Shown piece by piece: positions 44,155 to 52,947 of a stretch of 64,000 nt of DNA; within the stretch, counting starts at the first letter, position 1, and the number at the start of each line of letters is the position of its first letter. The DNA comes from Rubidibacter lacunae KORDI 51-2 (GTDB lineage Bacteria; Cyanobacteriota; Cyanobacteriia; Cyanobacteriales; Rubidibacteraceae), in assembly GCF_000473895.1 (NCBI RefSeq), contig NZ_ASSJ01000055.1:62001-126000 (forward strand), in the 5' to 3' direction. The notes under the pieces are model-generated. The model saw only the letters and a program-made list of their open reading frames with translations, searched no databases and was not told where the DNA came from. Both the position numbers and the translations under genes were made by a program.

Positions 44155-45795
44155 GTGCCGGAATCGTCTTCTAAATCTTCTCCTGCCAAGCGATCGCTAA
44201 CTGGAATTGCCGGGATCGTCGCGATTGCCACGCTCGTCAGCAAAGTGTTCGGGCTCGTGCGCGAACAAGCGATCGCGGCTGCGTTCGGTGTCGGTCCGGT
44301 GGTCAACGCCTACGCCTACGCCTACATTGTGCCGGGATTCTTGTTGATATTGCTCGGCGGCATCAACGGTCCGTTTCACAGCGCCCTGGTCAGCGTCCTG
44401 TCGCGACGCGATCGCTCCGAAGCCGCGCCGCTCGTGGAAGCCGTTACGACGCTAGTCGGCTCGCTGTTGCTGGTGGTGGCGATCGCGTTGATCTTCTTTG
44501 CCGGATTTTTCATCGATCTCGTCGCGCCCGGTTTAAGCCAAACGCCAGAAGGCGTGCAAGTCCGCTCCGTCGCTATCCTGCAGTTGCGGATTATGGCTCC
44601 AATGGCGGTGCTGGCTGGCGCGATCGGTATCGGCTTCGGCACCCTCAACGCCTCCGATCGATACTGGCTGCCGAGCGTGAGTCCGCTGTTTTCCAGCCTG
44701 ACCGTCATCGTCGGTTTGGGTGGATTGGTTTGGTACTTGGGCGACGATTTGCTCGATCCGTCAGCGGCGCGATTGGGGGGGATCGTGCTTGCTGCGTGTA
44801 CTTTACTCGGGGCGGTTTGGCAGTGGTTGATGCAGCTGCAGGCTCAGTGGCGATCGGGTATGGGGTCGCTGCGGTTGAACTTCAACTGGCGCACTCCGGG
44901 CGTCCGCGAGGTGGCAAACGTGATGGCTCCGGCAACGCTGTCATCGGGCATGCTGCATATCAACGTTTACACCGACTTGTTTTTTGCGTCCTATATCGAA
45001 GGTGCCGCAGCCGCGATGAAGTACGCCAACCTCATCGTGCTGACGCCGCTCGGCATCATTTCCAATGCCCTGCTCGTGCCGATGTTACCCGTGCTGTCGC
45101 GCCTGACCGCACCCGAAAGCCGCACCGACCTCAAGCTGCGCATCCGACAAGGGATCGTGCTTTCGGCGCTGACGATGCTGCCGCTGACGGCCGTATTTCT
45201 ATCGCTGTCCCAACCGATTGTGCGGTTAATCTACCAACGTTACGCCTTCGATGCTGCGGCTACGGACTTTGTGACGCCGGTGCTGATGGTCTACGGCTTG
45301 GGGATGTTTTTCTATCTCGGTCGCGACGTGCTCGTGCGCGTGTTCTATGCCCTTGGCGACGGTGCAACTCCCTTTCGCATCAGCATTGCCAACATCTTCC
45401 TCAACGCCGTTCTCGACTTCTTCCTCGTTCGCGCCCTCGCGACGCCAGGATTGGTACTAGCGACCATCGGGGTCAACATCACGTCCATGGCCATGCTGCT
45501 GTGGATTTTGCACCGCCGACTGGGTGGGTTGCCGTTGCTGGATTGGAACGGAACGATCGCGGCTCTGTGCGGCTGTAGCGCGATCGCAGCGGGAGCGAGC
45601 TGGGGGGCAAGTCAGCTGTGGGAACGCGTCCTCGGCAGCGAGCAGTGGTGGCTGCAAGCCCTGGAGCTGGGAGTTTGTGCGGGGCTAGCGATCGCGCTTT
45701 TCGGCATCCTCGTCTTACAACTACGGCTTCCGGAAATGCAGATTCTCACCGCGCGGCTGTCGCCAATACTGCAGCGTTTCAGTCGCCGTCGCTAG
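44155..45795 (+). CDS. murJ: Lipid II flippase MurJ
   Basis: A 546-residue inner-membrane protein with about 14 hydrophobic helices. MurJ/MviN features include IAGIVAIATLVSKVFGLVRE at the start (with the conserved Arg in helix 1), PGFLLILLGGINGPFHSALV, NVYTDLFFASYIEGAAAAMK and LIYQRYAFDAAATDF. MurJ flips lipid II across the membrane for peptidoglycan synthesis. The start is a GTG at 44155, with GAGGA upstream. It lies upstream of, and on the same strand as, a FemAB-like gene (134 bp gap). Confidence 0.93.
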   Translation: MPESSSKSSPAKRSLTGIAGIVAIATLVSKVFGLVREQAIAAAFGVGPVVNAYAYAYIVPGFLLILLGGINGPFHSALVSVLSRRDRSEAAPLVEAVTTLVGSLLLVVAIALIFFAGFFIDLVAPGLSQTPEGVQVRSVAILQLRIMAPMAVLAGAIGIGFGTLNASDRYWLPSVSPLFSSLTVIVGLGGLVWYLGDDLLDPSAARLGGIVLAACTLLGAVWQWLMQLQAQWRSGMGSLRLNFNWRTPGVREVANVMAPATLSSGMLHINVYTDLFFASYIEGAAAAMKYANLIVLTPLGIISNALLVPMLPVLSRLTAPESRTDLKLRIRQGIVLSALTMLPLTAVFLSLSQPIVRLIYQRYAFDAAATDFVTPVLMVYGLGMFFYLGRDVLVRVFYALGDGATPFRISIANIFLNAVLDFFLVRALATPGLVLATIGVNITSMAMLLWILHRRLGGLPLLDWNGTIAALCGCSAIAAGASWGASQLWERVLGSEQWWLQALELGVCAGLAIALFGILVLQLRLPEMQILTARLSPILQRFSRRR

Positions 45796-45929
45796 CAATC
45801 TGTCGAATGCATCATCGGCATTCTCGCTCAAGAAACCGAATAAGCCGAGGCGCGCCCCGCCCTCGAACAGCGGTACGCCGCGATCGACGCCCTGCCCGAC
45901 TGGCTGAGCACTACCGCGCGATCGCCCGC

Positions 45930-47312
45930 ATGGCTCTTGAAGACAACCCGCAGGTGCTTGTCGCCCTTGGTTTCTGCCTCCCGGCAACGCCCGCCGCGAT
46001 CGCCGCGATCGAAGAATGCTTCCACCCGATTGCAATCGGCACGACCGCAGAAGATTGGATTAGGCTGTACGTACCTACCGCTGCCGAAGAAACGATGCTC
46101 GGACAACGCAACGCAGGCTACACCGCCAGTTGGGTCGCGCAAATTGCCGATATTCCCCAGCTCGAATGGGACGAACTCGCCGCTCCCCTGGCAACCCCCT
46201 TCCTGGAATGGGAGTGGCTGCACAACCTGGAAACCTCCGGTTGTGCAACCCCGCGCGAGGGTTGGCAGCCCGTCCATCTGGTCGTCCGCCGCGATCGCCA
46301 ATTAGTGGCAGCGGCTCCGCTGTACGTCAAAGGCCATAGCTACGGCGAGTTTGTCTTCGACCACCAGTGGGCCGAACTTGCCTACCGACTCGGCGCGCGT
46401 TACTATCCCAAGCTCCTAGGCATGACGCCGTTCACCCCGGCTGTCGGCTACCGGTTCCTAATCGCACCTGGCGAAGACGAAGCCGCCCTGACCGCGCTGA
46501 TCGTTGCAGAAATCGATCGCTTTTGCGATCGCGAGCAGCTCGGCGGCTGTCACTTTTTATTCGTCGATCCCGACTGGCGATCGCTGCTAGAAACCCTGGG
46601 CTTCAGCAGTTGGATGCACCACAGCTACATTTGGGGCAACAACAACTATCAAGGCTTTGACGACTACTTGCAAACCTTTAATGCCAATCAGCGTCGCAAC
46701 ATCAAAAAAGAGCGCAAGAAAGTGATGAATGCCGGGTTGCGCGTGGAGGCTCATGTCGGGGAAGAGATCCCACGCAGCTTTTATCCGCTAATTTATCGAT
46801 TCTACAGCCACACCTGCGATCGGTTTTTCAGTTCGAGCAAATACCTGACGCGCCAGTTCTTCGAACAGCTCTATCCCAACTACCGCGATCGCGTTGTGAC
46901 CTTCGTCGCCTACCCCGAAGACGAACCGCATCCCGTTGGGCTGTCTTTCTGCATCCGCAAGGGCGATCGCCTTTATGGGCGTTACTGGGGTTGCTTCGAA
47001 GACTACGATTGCCTGCACTTCGAAGCATGTTATTACAAGCCAATTGAATGGGGAATTGCACAGGGCATCAACTCCTTCGACCCCGGGGCGGGCGGCCGTC
47101 ACAAACGGCGACGAGGCTTCCCGGCAACGCCCAACTTCAGCCTGCACCGCTTCACCGATCCGCGCATGGCGCAGATCCTGCAGCACTACATCGGCGAGAT
47201 CGACGCCGCCGAGCAAGAGGCGATCGACGCCATCAACGACGAGCTACCCTTCAGCAAACGTGAAGTCGCCCTCGATCCAGAAGCACTTTCGGAACGGGCG
47301 CCATCGAAGTAA
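45930..47312 (+). CDS. FemAB-like / GNAT-fold protein (PF04339 type)
   Basis: A 460-residue soluble protein. After an acidic N-terminal segment come TPFLEWEWLHNLETSGCATP, VRRDRQLVAAAPLYVKGHSY, FDHQWAELAYRLG, YYPKLLGMTPFTPAVGYRFL and NQRRNIKKERKKV. At the end is FDPGAGGRHKRRRGFPATPN, the signature of the FemAB-like/DUF482 family (peptidogalycan biosynthesis-like). Related to FemABX peptidyltransferases by fold; the in vivo reaction is not established. ATG 45930 is the first Met in a homologous context, and the reading extends upstream without a clear start. Gene order after murJ hints at cell-envelope work. Confidence 0.78.
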   Translation: MALEDNPQVLVALGFCLPATPAAIAAIEECFHPIAIGTTAEDWIRLYVPTAAEETMLGQRNAGYTASWVAQIADIPQLEWDELAAPLATPFLEWEWLHNLETSGCATPREGWQPVHLVVRRDRQLVAAAPLYVKGHSYGEFVFDHQWAELAYRLGARYYPKLLGMTPFTPAVGYRFLIAPGEDEAALTALIVAEIDRFCDREQLGGCHFLFVDPDWRSLLETLGFSSWMHHSYIWGNNNYQGFDDYLQTFNANQRRNIKKERKKVMNAGLRVEAHVGEEIPRSFYPLIYRFYSHTCDRFFSSSKYLTRQFFEQLYPNYRDRVVTFVAYPEDEPHPVGLSFCIRKGDRLYGRYWGCFEDYDCLHFEACYYKPIEWGIAQGINSFDPGAGGRHKRRRGFPATPNFSLHRFTDPRMAQILQHYIGEIDAAEQEAIDAINDELPFSKREVALDPEALSERAPSK

Positions 47313-48092
47313 AAGCAATTCCCTAGAAAAACCAGAGCTGCTAAGTCTATTTCCTAAACCAGGTCGAGATCGTCAAAATGTCAAAATACTGAGGAGCAAA
47401 GCTTCCATATCCAGTATCAAGCAAGACTGATGGGAGTACTGGGACAATGTGGACATGGTACTTTTCGAGATTTTGAAAGAGAACTTTCCGAAGGGTACTT
47501 CGAACAATTGCCGGATTGAGGCGTCCCGGCGGCTGAAATAGCCTTGATGCCATGCCAACCTTCGGTCGCGGGCGAATTAATTGAGGTGCCCAGAAGCAAG
47601 ACAATGAGGAAGATAGGCAAGGGAAATCCTCCCAGAAGACAAGGTTGAGAAGATGGGATGCGCCGAGTTCCCCAGAAGACACGGTAGAATTCCTGACCCC
47701 ACACATTGCTTCAGTCAGGAAAAGTCCGAAACGTAACCCAGCTTTACTCTAGAGTTTTTCTTAAGGAGCCTGCTGAATAATCCAGGGCAAGGCATTCCTC
47801 TCGGTACAGAAACTTGGAGACGTGGGCGATTGTCTGTAGAATACCTGCCGCATCCAGCTTGGAAGCACTATTTTTCCAGAAGCTTCTATTACCGATCGAA
47901 AGGTGATTTAACCGGTTAACGTAAATTAAATTAAGACTTTGCAAGGATGTTTCGCTTGCCTATTCGTAACTATGCTTCAGAGATTTGATACGACTCCGAC
48001 GGCGTCGGTCCAATACCTCCAGCGGTCGGCGCGATCGCGTCCCGTCGGCTGGTAAATTGGCAGGTGTAAACTCACCCCACACCATTTGCACC
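47313..48092. other. Intergenic, no gene recognised
   Basis: About 780 bp. Minus-strand open frames around 47347-47706 have no recognisable motif. Composition is lower in GC than neighbouring genes, and it may contain decayed mobile DNA that I could not identify. Confidence 0.35.
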
Positions 48093-48236
48093 ATGGTTAG
48101 AGTAGACCGCAAACGCCTTATCCTCGACCACGTCAGCCGTTCGCTAAGCCTCGGTTCGACACCCTCATCCCGCCCGTTAGAGAAAGACATTCGCAAGCAA
48201 CGCGTTATGGACCATATTCGCCGCACGCGCGGCTAA
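48093..48236 (+). CDS. Short basic protein
   Basis: A 47-residue basic peptide beginning MVRVDRKRLILDHVSRSLSL and ending in MDHIRRTRG. It is followed after 75 bp by a strong Rho-independent terminator, which supports a real transcription unit. No family is recognised with confidence. The upstream in-frame extension to 47985 is less convincing. It could be a conserved cyanobacterial small protein. Confidence 0.5.
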   Translation: MVRVDRKRLILDHVSRSLSLGSTPSSRPLEKDIRKQRVMDHIRRTRG

Positions 48237-48310
48237 TCTGCCCCAACCGCGTTCGCTCGATTTCTCAATTTGTTTCTCAATTCCTCAACTCTCAATTGGT
48301 TTGAAAAGCA

Positions 48311-48339
48311 GACAGCATCGTTCTCGGTGCTGTTTTTTT
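48311..48339 (+). terminator. Rho-independent terminator
   Basis: The stem ACAGCATCG / CGGTGCTGT (nine pairs, one G-T) with the four-base loop TTCT is followed directly by seven T residues. It is a textbook intrinsic terminator for the plus strand, after the 47-residue gene. Confidence 0.88.
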
Positions 48340-48619
48340 ATGACTTCGCGGGAAATCACGGTTAGCCTTCAGGAGGGCGAACGGCATTTCTCTCACACCG
48401 AGTGCTGCCACGGTTAGATTAAGCTGGTAGTACGAACGATCTTGGTAGAATTGTGCTAGTGCCTGAAATTTAAAGTTTGGGGCACTATATCTGTTAAGTT
48501 TTCGCCACATTCCCCAGGATCGACTCTAGCTGCGGGATGTCATCCGCGCGTCGCGCGATCGCGCGTACTGCAAACCCTCATTTCCTCGTTGTACGTCACC
48601 TGCAGCGTCAAAAGTAGGA

Positions 48620-48648
48620 TTGACAGCGTTTCTGACCCTAAATATAGT
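48620..48648 (+). promoter_or_regulatory. Sigma-70-type promoter of nrdJ
   Basis: The -35 TTGACA (48620-48625), a 17-base spacer and the -10 TATAGT (48643-48648) are close to consensus. Transcription would start near 48655, only about 10 bases before the nrdJ ATG at 48665. No Shine-Dalgarno is visible between them and no B12 riboswitch fits, so the leader is very short. Confidence 0.75.
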
Positions 48649-48664
48649 GGAGCTCTAGCCACAA

Positions 48665-51600
48665 ATGCAGTCAGATGATTTCGATATGGTTAAAGAGCTG
48701 AAAATGAGACGGCAGCGCACTGCCGATTTTCCTGCGTCGGCCCCGGCCGCAAATCCGGTATTTTTTCGGACCTACAGTCGGCGCAACCAGGGCGTCCGCG
48801 AGAGCTGGCAGCAGGTGTGCGATCGCGCCCTGGGTGGTTTGATCGAGCTCGGTCAGTTGACCGATGCTGAAGCCGATCTGGTCGAGCGCATGATGCGATC
48901 GCTGCGAAGCCTGCCCTCCGGTCGCTGGCTATGGGTGGGCGGTACGCAATGGTTGGAGAACCCGCAGAATTTTTCGGGAGCTTACAACTGCACGTCGACG
49001 GACGTGGTGGACTGGGATGCCTTCGGCTTGATGATGGATTTGGCAATGATGGGGTGCGGGACGGGTGCCGTCTTGGAGCGCCGCTATATCAGCCAACTGC
49101 CATCGATTCGCAACCGCCTGAACGTGAGTGCGATCCGCGAGATCGGTCGGGTGTCGCCAGCGGAGCGCCGCGAAACGACTGACGTGCGCGTTGAAAGCGC
49201 AGATCGCGTCAATATCTGCGCGGGTGACAGCCGCCTGGGTTGGGTGAAAGCCTATCAAGCACTGCTGGAGTTGTCGTCGGACGATCGCTTCGCCGCCGAG
49301 ATCGAGGTGGGGATCGACCTCGGGCACATCCGACCGGCTGGGGAAACCCTCAAGGGCTTCGGTGGCATGGCCAATCCGGTGAAGCTACCGCAACTGTTCC
49401 CGCGTGCGGCCCGGATTTTGAATCGCGCGATCGGCCGGCAGCTCGATGCAGAGGAGTGCTGCTTGCTCATTGACGAAGCTGCGGCGACGATCGTGGCCGG
49501 GAATATCCGCCGCAGTGCGGGGATGCGTCAGTTCGAGGGAGATTCGCCACTGCTGAAGCAGAATCTGTGGCAGCCGGACGAAAACGGCAACTGGCGCATC
49601 GACCCCGATCGCGATGCCCTGCGCATGGCTAACCACACGCGGGTGTTCCATCAGAAGCCCAGCGAAGCCGAAATCGTCGAGGCCGTCCGTACTCAGTATC
49701 ACTCCGGCGAAGGTGCAATTCAGTGGGCCGGTGAGGCGATCGCTCGCGGTAATGCCGACCTTATCAGCTCCCACGAGGAGAAGCGCGCGTTCATCCGCGC
49801 CTACGAAGCCGGAACGGCTGAAGCCTTTCTGCGCGCGCGGCTGCCGGGCGACGTCAGCGATCGCGAGCTCGAACATCGCCTCCAGCGCTACGGACTCAAT
49901 CCTTGCCTGACGGCCGACACCTGGGTACATACCGAATTCGGCGCGCGCCAGATCAAAGAATTGCTCGGACAACCCACGCGCGTGTACGTCAACGGCAAGC
50001 TGTTCGATACCACTGCTGATGGTTTCTTCGCGACCGGGGTTAAGCCGATCTTCCAGCTCGCCACGCGCGAAGGGTATTCCTTGCGCCTGACGGGCAACCA
50101 CCAAGTTTTGAAGGTAACCGCTCAAACCCAGCAGCGTCAGTACGCCGAGTGGGTTGAAGCCGAAGCCCTCAAGCCCGGCGACAAAGTGCTGATCCACAAC
50201 CACTCCGGTTTGCAACCGTGGGCCGGTAAGGGCAACTTCCAAGATGGCTGGTTGTTGGGCAGCTTGGTCGGCGACGGGTGCTTCACCGAGCGCCGCCGCG
50301 ATCGCGCTACGGCGGTCTTGCGCTACTCCGGAGAGTCGCGGGCGACCATGGCGCTGCATGCCATCGAGTCGATTCAGGGCATTACGGGCACGGCATTGGC
50401 AGCAATTAGCAACGATGCCAATCGCACCTATGTTGGCGCGGCGAACCTCGATCGCCTTGCCGCCGCTCACGGGATCGAGCGCGACTGCTTGACGGTGACG
50501 CCAGAGATCGAGCGCGGGAGCTACGAGTTTTATCGCGGCTTCTTGCGAGGGTTGTTCGATGCCAGCAGCACGCTGCGCGGTGCGTCCAAAGGGGCTGCCA
50601 GCATCCGGCTTCAGCACAGCAATCCGCAGTTGCTCGAAGCCGTGCAGCGGATGTTGCTGCGATTGGGGGTGGCCTCGGCGATCGCCGATCGCCGATCGAG
50701 TACGCGGCTATTCGGCGGCAACCCGGAGCGCGAGCTAGCGATTACGAAGGATAACTTGTGCCGCTTCGAGCAAGTGGTCGGGTTCCGGGAACCGAGCAAG
50801 CGCAACAAACTGGCGCAGTGCCTGGAGCGCGGCCGCTGGAGTGGGGAGCAATTTGCGGTAACGGTTGCGAGCTTGACCCCAGATGGCATCGAGCCGGTCT
50901 TCGATTGCACCGTACCGGCCGTATCGCGCTTCGATGCCAATGGTTTTGTCGTGCACAATTGCGGCGAGATTATCGGGGCGGATTTCCATTGCAATCTGGC
51001 TGAAATCCACCTCAATCAGCTCGACCCCCACGACTTCGACGAACAGCGCGAGGCCTTTGCGGCTGGCGGCATTGCTGTTGCGGCGCTGCTCAACCACCGT
51101 TTTATCGAGCCGCGCTATCAGTACAGTCGCGAACTCGATCCGATCGTGGGGGTGTCCTTCACGGGGCTGTTTGACTTTTGCGTGCGCGCGTTCGGCGTCA
51201 ACTGGCTGCATTGGTGGGCAGACGGTCGCCCGGAAACCCTCGCAGGACAGCAGTTCAAGCAGCAAGAACGCGAGTACCTGGAGCGGTGGCGCGACACCGT
51301 TTGCAAAGCCGTGTGGGAGTATTGCGATCGCCGCGGCATCAAGCGTCCCAACCGCTGTACGACGGTTCAACCGAGCGGGACGAAGTCGCTGCTGTCGGGG
51401 GCGTCGCCGGGCTGGCATCCGCCGAAGGCCGTTCGCTTCATACGCCGCGTCACCTTCCGCAAGAACGATCCAGTCGCACTGGCATGCATCGACTACGGCT
51501 ATACCGTCGTTCCGTCGCAGTCGGACAAGGACGATCGCGGTCATCTGTTGGACGATCCTTTCGATCCGCGTTGCACGGAGTGGTTGGTGGAGATCCCCGT

Positions 51601-52039
51601 GGCCGTGCCTTGGGCGGACCTGCCCGGTGCCGACGCGATCGACGTGTCGCAGTTTTCGGCGCTAGCTCAATTCGATTTCTCAATGCAGGTACAGCGGCAT
51701 TACGTAACGCACAATACCTCGTCGACGCTGGAGTTGCGCGCGCATGAGGTCGAAGACCTGGGCAAGCGGATCCATCAGTCGATCGCCAATGATGAGGGCT
51801 ACATCTCGGCAGCGTTACTGGCACGATTCGATGACCTACAAACGTTCCCGCGTTTGCCATTCGAGCCCATCGATCGTGCGACCTACGAACGGCTGATGGA
51901 GATGGTGCTGGTGCGCCGTCAGACGGACGACTTTCACGCCGCGCTCGCGAAGTACGACACGGCGGAACTCGTGGAGGCCGGTCCGGCGGGTTGCGATTCG
52001 GATAAATGCATGCTGCCCGAAGCCAAGCCTAAGAGCTAG
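48665..52039 (+). CDS. nrdJ: Adenosylcobalamin-dependent ribonucleotide reductase with intein
   Basis: A 1124-residue precursor; about 772 residues remain after splicing. The extein has the monomeric class II RTPR layout: FFRTYSRR near the start, SGAYNCTSTDV (first redox Cys, about residue 108), MMGCGTGAVLERRY, then the active-site NP-C-GEIIGADFHCNL (thiyl-radical Cys, general-base Asn and Glu, and second redox Cys), TTVQPSGTKSLLSGASPGWH and a C-terminal CDSDKC thiol pair. It reduces ribonucleotides to deoxyribonucleotides using coenzyme B12 and needs no oxygen. The intein (residues 414-765) interrupts the sequence between Pro and the thiyl Cys. The gene is driven by its own promoter and is monocistronic. 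Confidence 0.95.
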   Translation: MQSDDFDMVKELKMRRQRTADFPASAPAANPVFFRTYSRRNQGVRESWQQVCDRALGGLIELGQLTDAEADLVERMMRSLRSLPSGRWLWVGGTQWLENPQNFSGAYNCTSTDVVDWDAFGLMMDLAMMGCGTGAVLERRYISQLPSIRNRLNVSAIREIGRVSPAERRETTDVRVESADRVNICAGDSRLGWVKAYQALLELSSDDRFAAEIEVGIDLGHIRPAGETLKGFGGMANPVKLPQLFPRAARILNRAIGRQLDAEECCLLIDEAAATIVAGNIRRSAGMRQFEGDSPLLKQNLWQPDENGNWRIDPDRDALRMANHTRVFHQKPSEAEIVEAVRTQYHSGEGAIQWAGEAIARGNADLISSHEEKRAFIRAYEAGTAEAFLRARLPGDVSDRELEHRLQRYGLNPCLTADTWVHTEFGARQIKELLGQPTRVYVNGKLFDTTADGFFATGVKPIFQLATREGYSLRLTGNHQVLKVTAQTQQRQYAEWVEAEALKPGDKVLIHNHSGLQPWAGKGNFQDGWLLGSLVGDGCFTERRRDRATAVLRYSGESRATMALHAIESIQGITGTALAAISNDANRTYVGAANLDRLAAAHGIERDCLTVTPEIERGSYEFYRGFLRGLFDASSTLRGASKGAASIRLQHSNPQLLEAVQRMLLRLGVASAIADRRSSTRLFGGNPERELAITKDNLCRFEQVVGFREPSKRNKLAQCLERGRWSGEQFAVTVASLTPDGIEPVFDCTVPAVSRFDANGFVVHNCGEIIGADFHCNLAEIHLNQLDPHDFDEQREAFAAGGIAVAALLNHRFIEPRYQYSRELDPIVGVSFTGLFDFCVRAFGVNWLHWWADGRPETLAGQQFKQQEREYLERWRDTVCKAVWEYCDRRGIKRPNRCTTVQPSGTKSLLSGASPGWHPPKAVRFIRRVTFRKNDPVALACIDYGYTVVPSQSDKDDRGHLLDDPFDPRCTEWLVEIPVAVPWADLPGADAIDVSQFSALAQFDFSMQVQRHYVTHNTSSTLELRAHEVEDLGKRIHQSIANDEGYISAALLARFDDLQTFPRLPFEPIDRATYERLMEMVLVRRQTDDFHAALAKYDTAELVEAGPAGCDSDKCMLPEAKPKS
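49904..50959 (+). other. Intein with LAGLIDADG homing endonuclease in nrdJ
   Basis: A 352-residue intein. Block A is CLTADTWVHTEFG (Cys1); block B is LRLTGNHQVLKV (T-x-x-H type). An endonuclease core follows, with WLLGSLVGDGCF (first LAGLIDADG helix, acidic residue intact) and FLRGLFDASSTLRG (second helix; the catalytic Asp position is Ser). Block F is IEPVFDCTV and block G is FDANGFVVHN, followed by the +1 Cys of the extein. All splicing residues (Cys1, block B His, penultimate His, terminal Asn, +1 Cys) are present, so splicing is expected. Endonuclease activity is doubtful. Confidence 0.93.
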
Positions 52040-52899
52040 ACCCGAGTCTAATAATCACCTGAGCTTGCTCCCCTCGGTGAACGTTGCCGAAGCTTCATGT
52101 CCACAAAACTGAAGTTTCGGCATTTTTACGATCTAGCTTTCAGATATGCTCGCGATCGCATTTTAAGTCAGTGGCGATTCAAGTACGAGGCGATCGCCAC
52201 CTTGATGTAGTCAATGTCGAGACTGAAGGGATGTTGATATTCAGGTTGTGCAACTCCCAACAGTCCCAAAACGATGGCGATCCCCCGTTGAGGAGCGAGG
52301 AAGGGTGCTGTGCGATCGCTCTGTCTTTTTGCCAACCGCCAGGTAACCGCACGTGCTCGTGAGGTCTCTGAAGAAAACTGGCAAGCGATGTTCACAAACT
52401 GGGGCGTGAATACGTTAATTACTTTGGGAATTGAATGGCTTCTGCTTGCAGTAAGTAAGCCCTTGGGAAACTAACTCTGCTACTTTGCGCACCTTCGAAA
52501 CGGAATACTCTCGTCCTTCTTCTATTGCCACGGCTCAACTTTTGGACGGCAAACTGCAAGAGCAAGCTCCTCCAGTACGCACATCCATCTCAAACTGCCA
52601 GGATGGATCTCCACTTGGCTGACAATCGCAACTATTTCAACTTTTATGAAGAAATTGACACTCTGATATGTGCATGCTAAATTTATAAATATTATTTTTG
52701 TCCAGATTGCAGGTTCTGCGAACATATGTTCTGTGTTGTCCTTAAATGTATAGTTAGCAATAAGTTTAGTGAGTTCAAAGATGTTTTTTGATATATGACG
52801 AAGAAACATGAACTTTGGACTTGGTTGCGAAGAGTGCGCTGAATTGTCTCTTCGAACAACAATTTTGCGGAAATCTGGTTTTATCAGCGATTTTTAGGC
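52040..52899. other. Intergenic, becoming AT-rich
   Basis: About 860 bp without a recognised gene. GC falls from about 52.5 kb onward, marking the left border of the dynamin-gene island. The last HIP1 octamer I see before the island is near 52313. No terminal repeats or integrase are visible. Confidence 0.4.
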
Positions 52900-52928
52900 T
52901 TGACACTTGGGATTCTAGTAAACAATTA
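52900..52928 (+). promoter_or_regulatory. Candidate promoter of the dynamin-like gene
   Basis: TTGACA (52900-52905), a 17-base spacer and CAATTA (52923-52928) precede the ATG at 52948; the -10 is only a partial match. GAAAGAAA before the ATG can serve as ribosome-binding site. Confidence 0.45.
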
Positions 52929-52947
52929 GCTTGTTGGACGAAAGAAA

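Noticed and set aside
48590-48665. Cobalamin riboswitch in front of nrdJ
   Set aside because: No B12-box sequence is visible, and the promoter lies too close to the start codon to leave room for one.
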